Shown here: one piece after another, positions 61,011 through 64,000 of the stretch
Layout of the letters: the number at the start of each line of letters is the position of its first letter
Position numbering within the stretch: the first letter of the stretch is position 1
NCBI GenBank assembly: GCA_009602735.1
Contig: WELA01004964.1
Span: forward strand, 29,516 to 93,515
Direction: 5' to 3'
Length of the DNA: 64,000 nt
DNA from: Mesotaenium endlicherianum
Lineage: Eukaryota > Streptophyta > Zygnematophyceae > Zygnematales > Mesotaeniaceae
Made by a program: the position numbers and the translations under genes
Notes under the pieces: generated by a model
Databases searched by the model: none
Told to the model about the DNA's origin: nothing
What the model saw: only the letters and a program-made list of their open reading frames with translations

Positions 61011-63617
61011 AGCGTGCTGTCAAGTGGACCAAGCCGACGCTCGACTGCGGCGTTCGATTGAAGGTTTCAGGCATTTTGAAAACGATAAAACCAAAATTTC
61101 CCTCTCATGTTGGAATCAGTTCGTGTGTGCCTAAAGATATGCCCCAATAAAGTCTAGAGTGCTATCACTCAGATTTTGAACTGCGCATGGAGCAGCACCG
61201 AGAAGGGGTAAAACAGCAAAACAGCAGGGGAAGGCACTTCATTCTCGAGAGGCGGACTTACAAATGACTAGGAAGATCTGACTTGACGGGTATTTTCATG
61301 TTATTTGAAAGTTGGAGGATACTCGAGTTCATTTTAGGTCTTTGAAGGGAAAATTATAATCTGCTCTCAAGGGTTATCTGCTCAAAAACGTGATGAGTTA
61401 CTTTGACCAGCATGACCAGACAGCAGACTAAAAGCGACAACAAGCGAGGTGCAATCTGCTTCGAAGTTCGAAAAGAGTTCGCATTTGCGAGTAAACAGAA
61501 GCACATCGACAAAAGGCCCAGCCTTGGTCCAGCTTGGTCCAGCCTGCTTCTTAAAATTTGGGCTCACGTCATTGTTGTGTCGTTCAGTGACTAATAAGGA
61601 GGTAATTATTCATCAATAATATAAGCCCAGGTCAGCTCAGATCAGCCCATGAACTTTCGTCCAGAACCTAGTTCAAAGGCTCGCCGCTCAAGAACTCCGA
61701 TTTGCGACGATCTAAACATGCCAATGATCTGCTGTATTTTCGGGCTGCTGGAAGAAGACTTTCGCACCTGCCAAGTCATGCATCTCTGGGCATCCCTGTA
61801 AAGACACAATATCCGATAACTTTGCAAATTATTACCGAATCATATTCCTTACGACATTGTAAGACCACCCAAGACTGACGGTTATGCTCTGGTTACAAAC
61901 CCATGCTCGCCGCTGCTCGACGCTTGTCGTCATCGATCACAGTCTTCGGTCTGTGTCCAACAGGGTTCTCTGTGGGCCCCGACCACACCCGACCATACCC
62001 GGAGATGTTTAGAATCTAGACGCCCAACGGATATATGATCTGTCGAAAGTTGCAATTCGCCTATGCTTCCACCGAGAGAAGGGCACTGTGAGAAGACCGA
62101 CGACTCGTGCCTACTCCGAGAGACCAATTATGTTCCCTATGGCCGAGCTCAACCGAACTCTTCAATGACAGCGGTGGCAAGTACTCAACGAGCATGTAAT
62201 AGGCCTGAGGAAATGAGCCACATCAAAGTTGAAGAGGTTCAAGCAGGCAGGGTTGGGGTGTTGTTTCGCCTTTGAGCTGGGACAGTCTTGGTGGCTTTGG
62301 AGGAGTAAGATCCCTCATTCATGCATACATAGCTGCTGAATTCGACATTAATCGTTCAGCTCGCTATGAACAAGCTGGCACACTGAAAAGCATCCTTTTA
62401 AAGCCGGGGCACGGTTGGGCATGTAATTAGTGTGAATGGGCTTAGTCATTGCTGTAGGTACTTAGAGACTGACGGACCAATTAGCAGGGCACTGTGCGTA
62501 TTCATATATTTCTTTGTTGATTCTTTTCAAGAACTTCGGTCTCTTGGAGCAGCGGCATTCGTTTGGAGTAGGTGCGACTCCCAGTTTGGACCATTTTGTG
62601 CAGATAGAGTTGCAAGACTGAGCTGCGGCTTTTGATTGGCCTGCATTACACTCGCTTGATGGTTGACACCTGCTAGCTGCTTCCCACGTGTTCGCTACGC
62701 ACAGGAAGCTTTGCCCGAGTGCATGGTAGAATGTCATGATTTGCATTTGCTCCTCACTCCAAACTTAGTTGGCAAGCCCAGAATACTACCTTATCATTCT
62801 TCTTAGAAATCATATGAAATTGAAAAGGACTTTGTGTTGTCCTCAGGCTATGCAGCACCTATAGTGAGTTGACTCTGAGTCGACCTGCCCTCAAGCCATG
62901 TGACTGACGCCCTCCGCGCAACGGATTGACCACAAGTTGACCTGGTCGGTGCAGGGTGAGTCCACAGGAATTGGAGCGTCTCCCGTGCCGCCAGCTGGAA
63001 TGCCGCACTCGTCCACTTCGCCCAAGCCGTGCTCTACCTGGCTCCAGGAGCGGGCAAGACACAATCACTGACCACTTTCGTATCCAGATTCATCCTGCTG
63101 TGCATGCATGCATGCATGCCCCTCTGGACAGAACCCTCTGGAATGGAAAGGAGTCACGTGCGTGGATATCAGAGGCTGAAGCGGTAGATATATAGCCAAC
63201 TCACACTGAGTAAAGGTAAGCCCTTTTTGACGGTGAGTTGCCCACTTGCCACTGGGACCCAGCTGCCAGCCGCACACATGCGGGCGCTTCTGTCACGCGC
63301 GCGCGTGCGCCTGTGAGATTGCGTGCGAGGTACTGCGCGGCACAAGGACCACGTGCATGAACAGGTCGGCGAACTCACGCGTGGCTGCGAGGACCAAGGA
63401 CGTGCATGCTGTCTATGCATGCATGCACGCCAACGTTCCGCCATTTCTTTAAGTAGTCTCCTCGCATTTCATAGAGACCTTCCTGTGCCCGTGCCTCGTG
63501 CCTGTGGCTGGCTCTGAGTGTGTGCGAGTGCAGCACATCTCGCAAGCCACTCAAGTGTCCCTCTCTTTCCCTGCCCCTCTTTTCCTTCCTCTCTCACACG
63601 CACACCCTTGCACGCAC

Positions 63618-63660
<43 letters not shown>

Positions 63661-63731
63661 CGCGTGCGCGCGCACACACACACGCACTCACACACACACA
63701 TGCGCACACACACACACATTGCTGCCTGCAG
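61011..63731. other. no confident gene; composition shifts to GC-rich toward the right
   Basis: Scattered short open frames only. A possible plus-strand exon starts after GTGCAG at 62955 (GESTGIGASPVPPAG), but I found no donor for it. A (CA)n/(CG) microsatellite occupies about 63595-63718. Confidence 0.45.
63595..63718. repeat. CA/CG microsatellite
   Basis: Long imperfect CA repeat with CGCG interruptions, ending 13 bases before an exon acceptor. Confidence 0.95.
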
Positions 63732-63937
63732 ATGACCCTGCTGCCACCCCCGGCCTGGTGCTTGTGCCTGAGCCCGTGAGCGTGAGTGCGTGCGTGCGTG
63801 CGTGTCTGTGCGTCTCTGTGTGTGCGTGCGTGCGCGAGCAACTGCAGCACACAGCCAGCAGCCCGGGGAAGGTGCGGCAGACGGAGGAGCAGAAGAAGGC
63901 GCTGCGCCTCATGGAGGCCACCACCCACAGCCTCAGG
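63732..63937 (+). CDS. two exons of an unidentified gene running off the right edge
   Basis: Exon 63732-63775 (acceptor CTGCAG, donor CCC/GTGAGC) is Ala/Pro-rich. Exon 63848-63937 (acceptor ACTGCAG, donor AGG/GTGCGT) is 30 codons and reads SSPGKVRQTEEQKKALRLME with a short tail. Both have high GC3-type composition, like the host genes at the left of the window. The fragment is too short to name. Confidence 0.45.
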
Positions 63938-64000
63938 GTGCGTCTGCCGCCACCTGCCTTCTCCTCTTCCGCATTTCCTCTTATAGATACAGCCCCCCCC

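Noticed and set aside
63125-63180. NPLEWKGVTCVDIRG, resembling the start of a leucine-rich-repeat receptor
   Set aside because: Only one short motif with a stop right after it and no repeats or splice sites; likely coincidence.

Overview
The window looks like nuclear DNA of a green-lineage eukaryote, probably a large-genome alga or an early-diverging plant. GT-AG introns split GC-rich genes, one gene is a plant-type PTEN phosphatase, and about half the sequence is Ty3/gypsy (chromovirus-like) retrotransposon material with tRNA-iMet-type primer sites. I cannot name the species. There are assembly gaps at 57-170 and single N bases at 19302 and 27188.

Region 1 (1-26.7 kb) holds the host genes. 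(a) A minus-strand gene (870-4488, incomplete at both ends) encodes an unrecognised protein with a low-complexity middle and a membrane-embedded C-terminal part. (b) A complete plus-strand PTEN gene (8216-11125) has 7 exons, all joined at phase 0, and encodes 405 aa. (c) A complete minus-strand, signal-peptide-bearing acetamidase/formamidase gene (21888-13646) has 13 exons, stays in frame throughout and encodes 522 aa. PTEN and the amidase converge. Long CA/GT microsatellites sit in the amidase introns. Two copies of a ~1.5 kb solo-LTR-like repeat lie at 6.0 and 23.9 kb. A lone minus-strand exon candidate lies at 26.6 kb.

Region 2 (27.4-47.5 kb) is one nested transposon stack. Element A (27410-47476, minus strand, TSD CAATA) was hit by a non-autonomous element C. 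C was then hit by an 8.7 kb element B (34901-43625, plus strand, TSD GTGTG), and A also took a solo B LTR (44018-44737, TSD GTACC). B carries gag, pol and an extra third ORF. Its gag-pol junction has a textbook -1 frameshift signal, and its third ORF follows a perfect branch-point/acceptor. B's reverse transcriptase is broken.

Region 3 (47.5-61.0 kb) is mostly transposon debris: a solo LTR of C, a degenerate non-LTR retrotransposon with a C-terminal restriction-like endonuclease-type domain, and two more solo B LTRs. The older B LTR contains a solo LTR D (itself hit by a 462-bp TRIM and a hAT-like MITE) and a small solo LTR E.

Region 4 (61-64 kb) returns to GC-rich host sequence, with two likely plus-strand exons of a gene that runs off the right edge.
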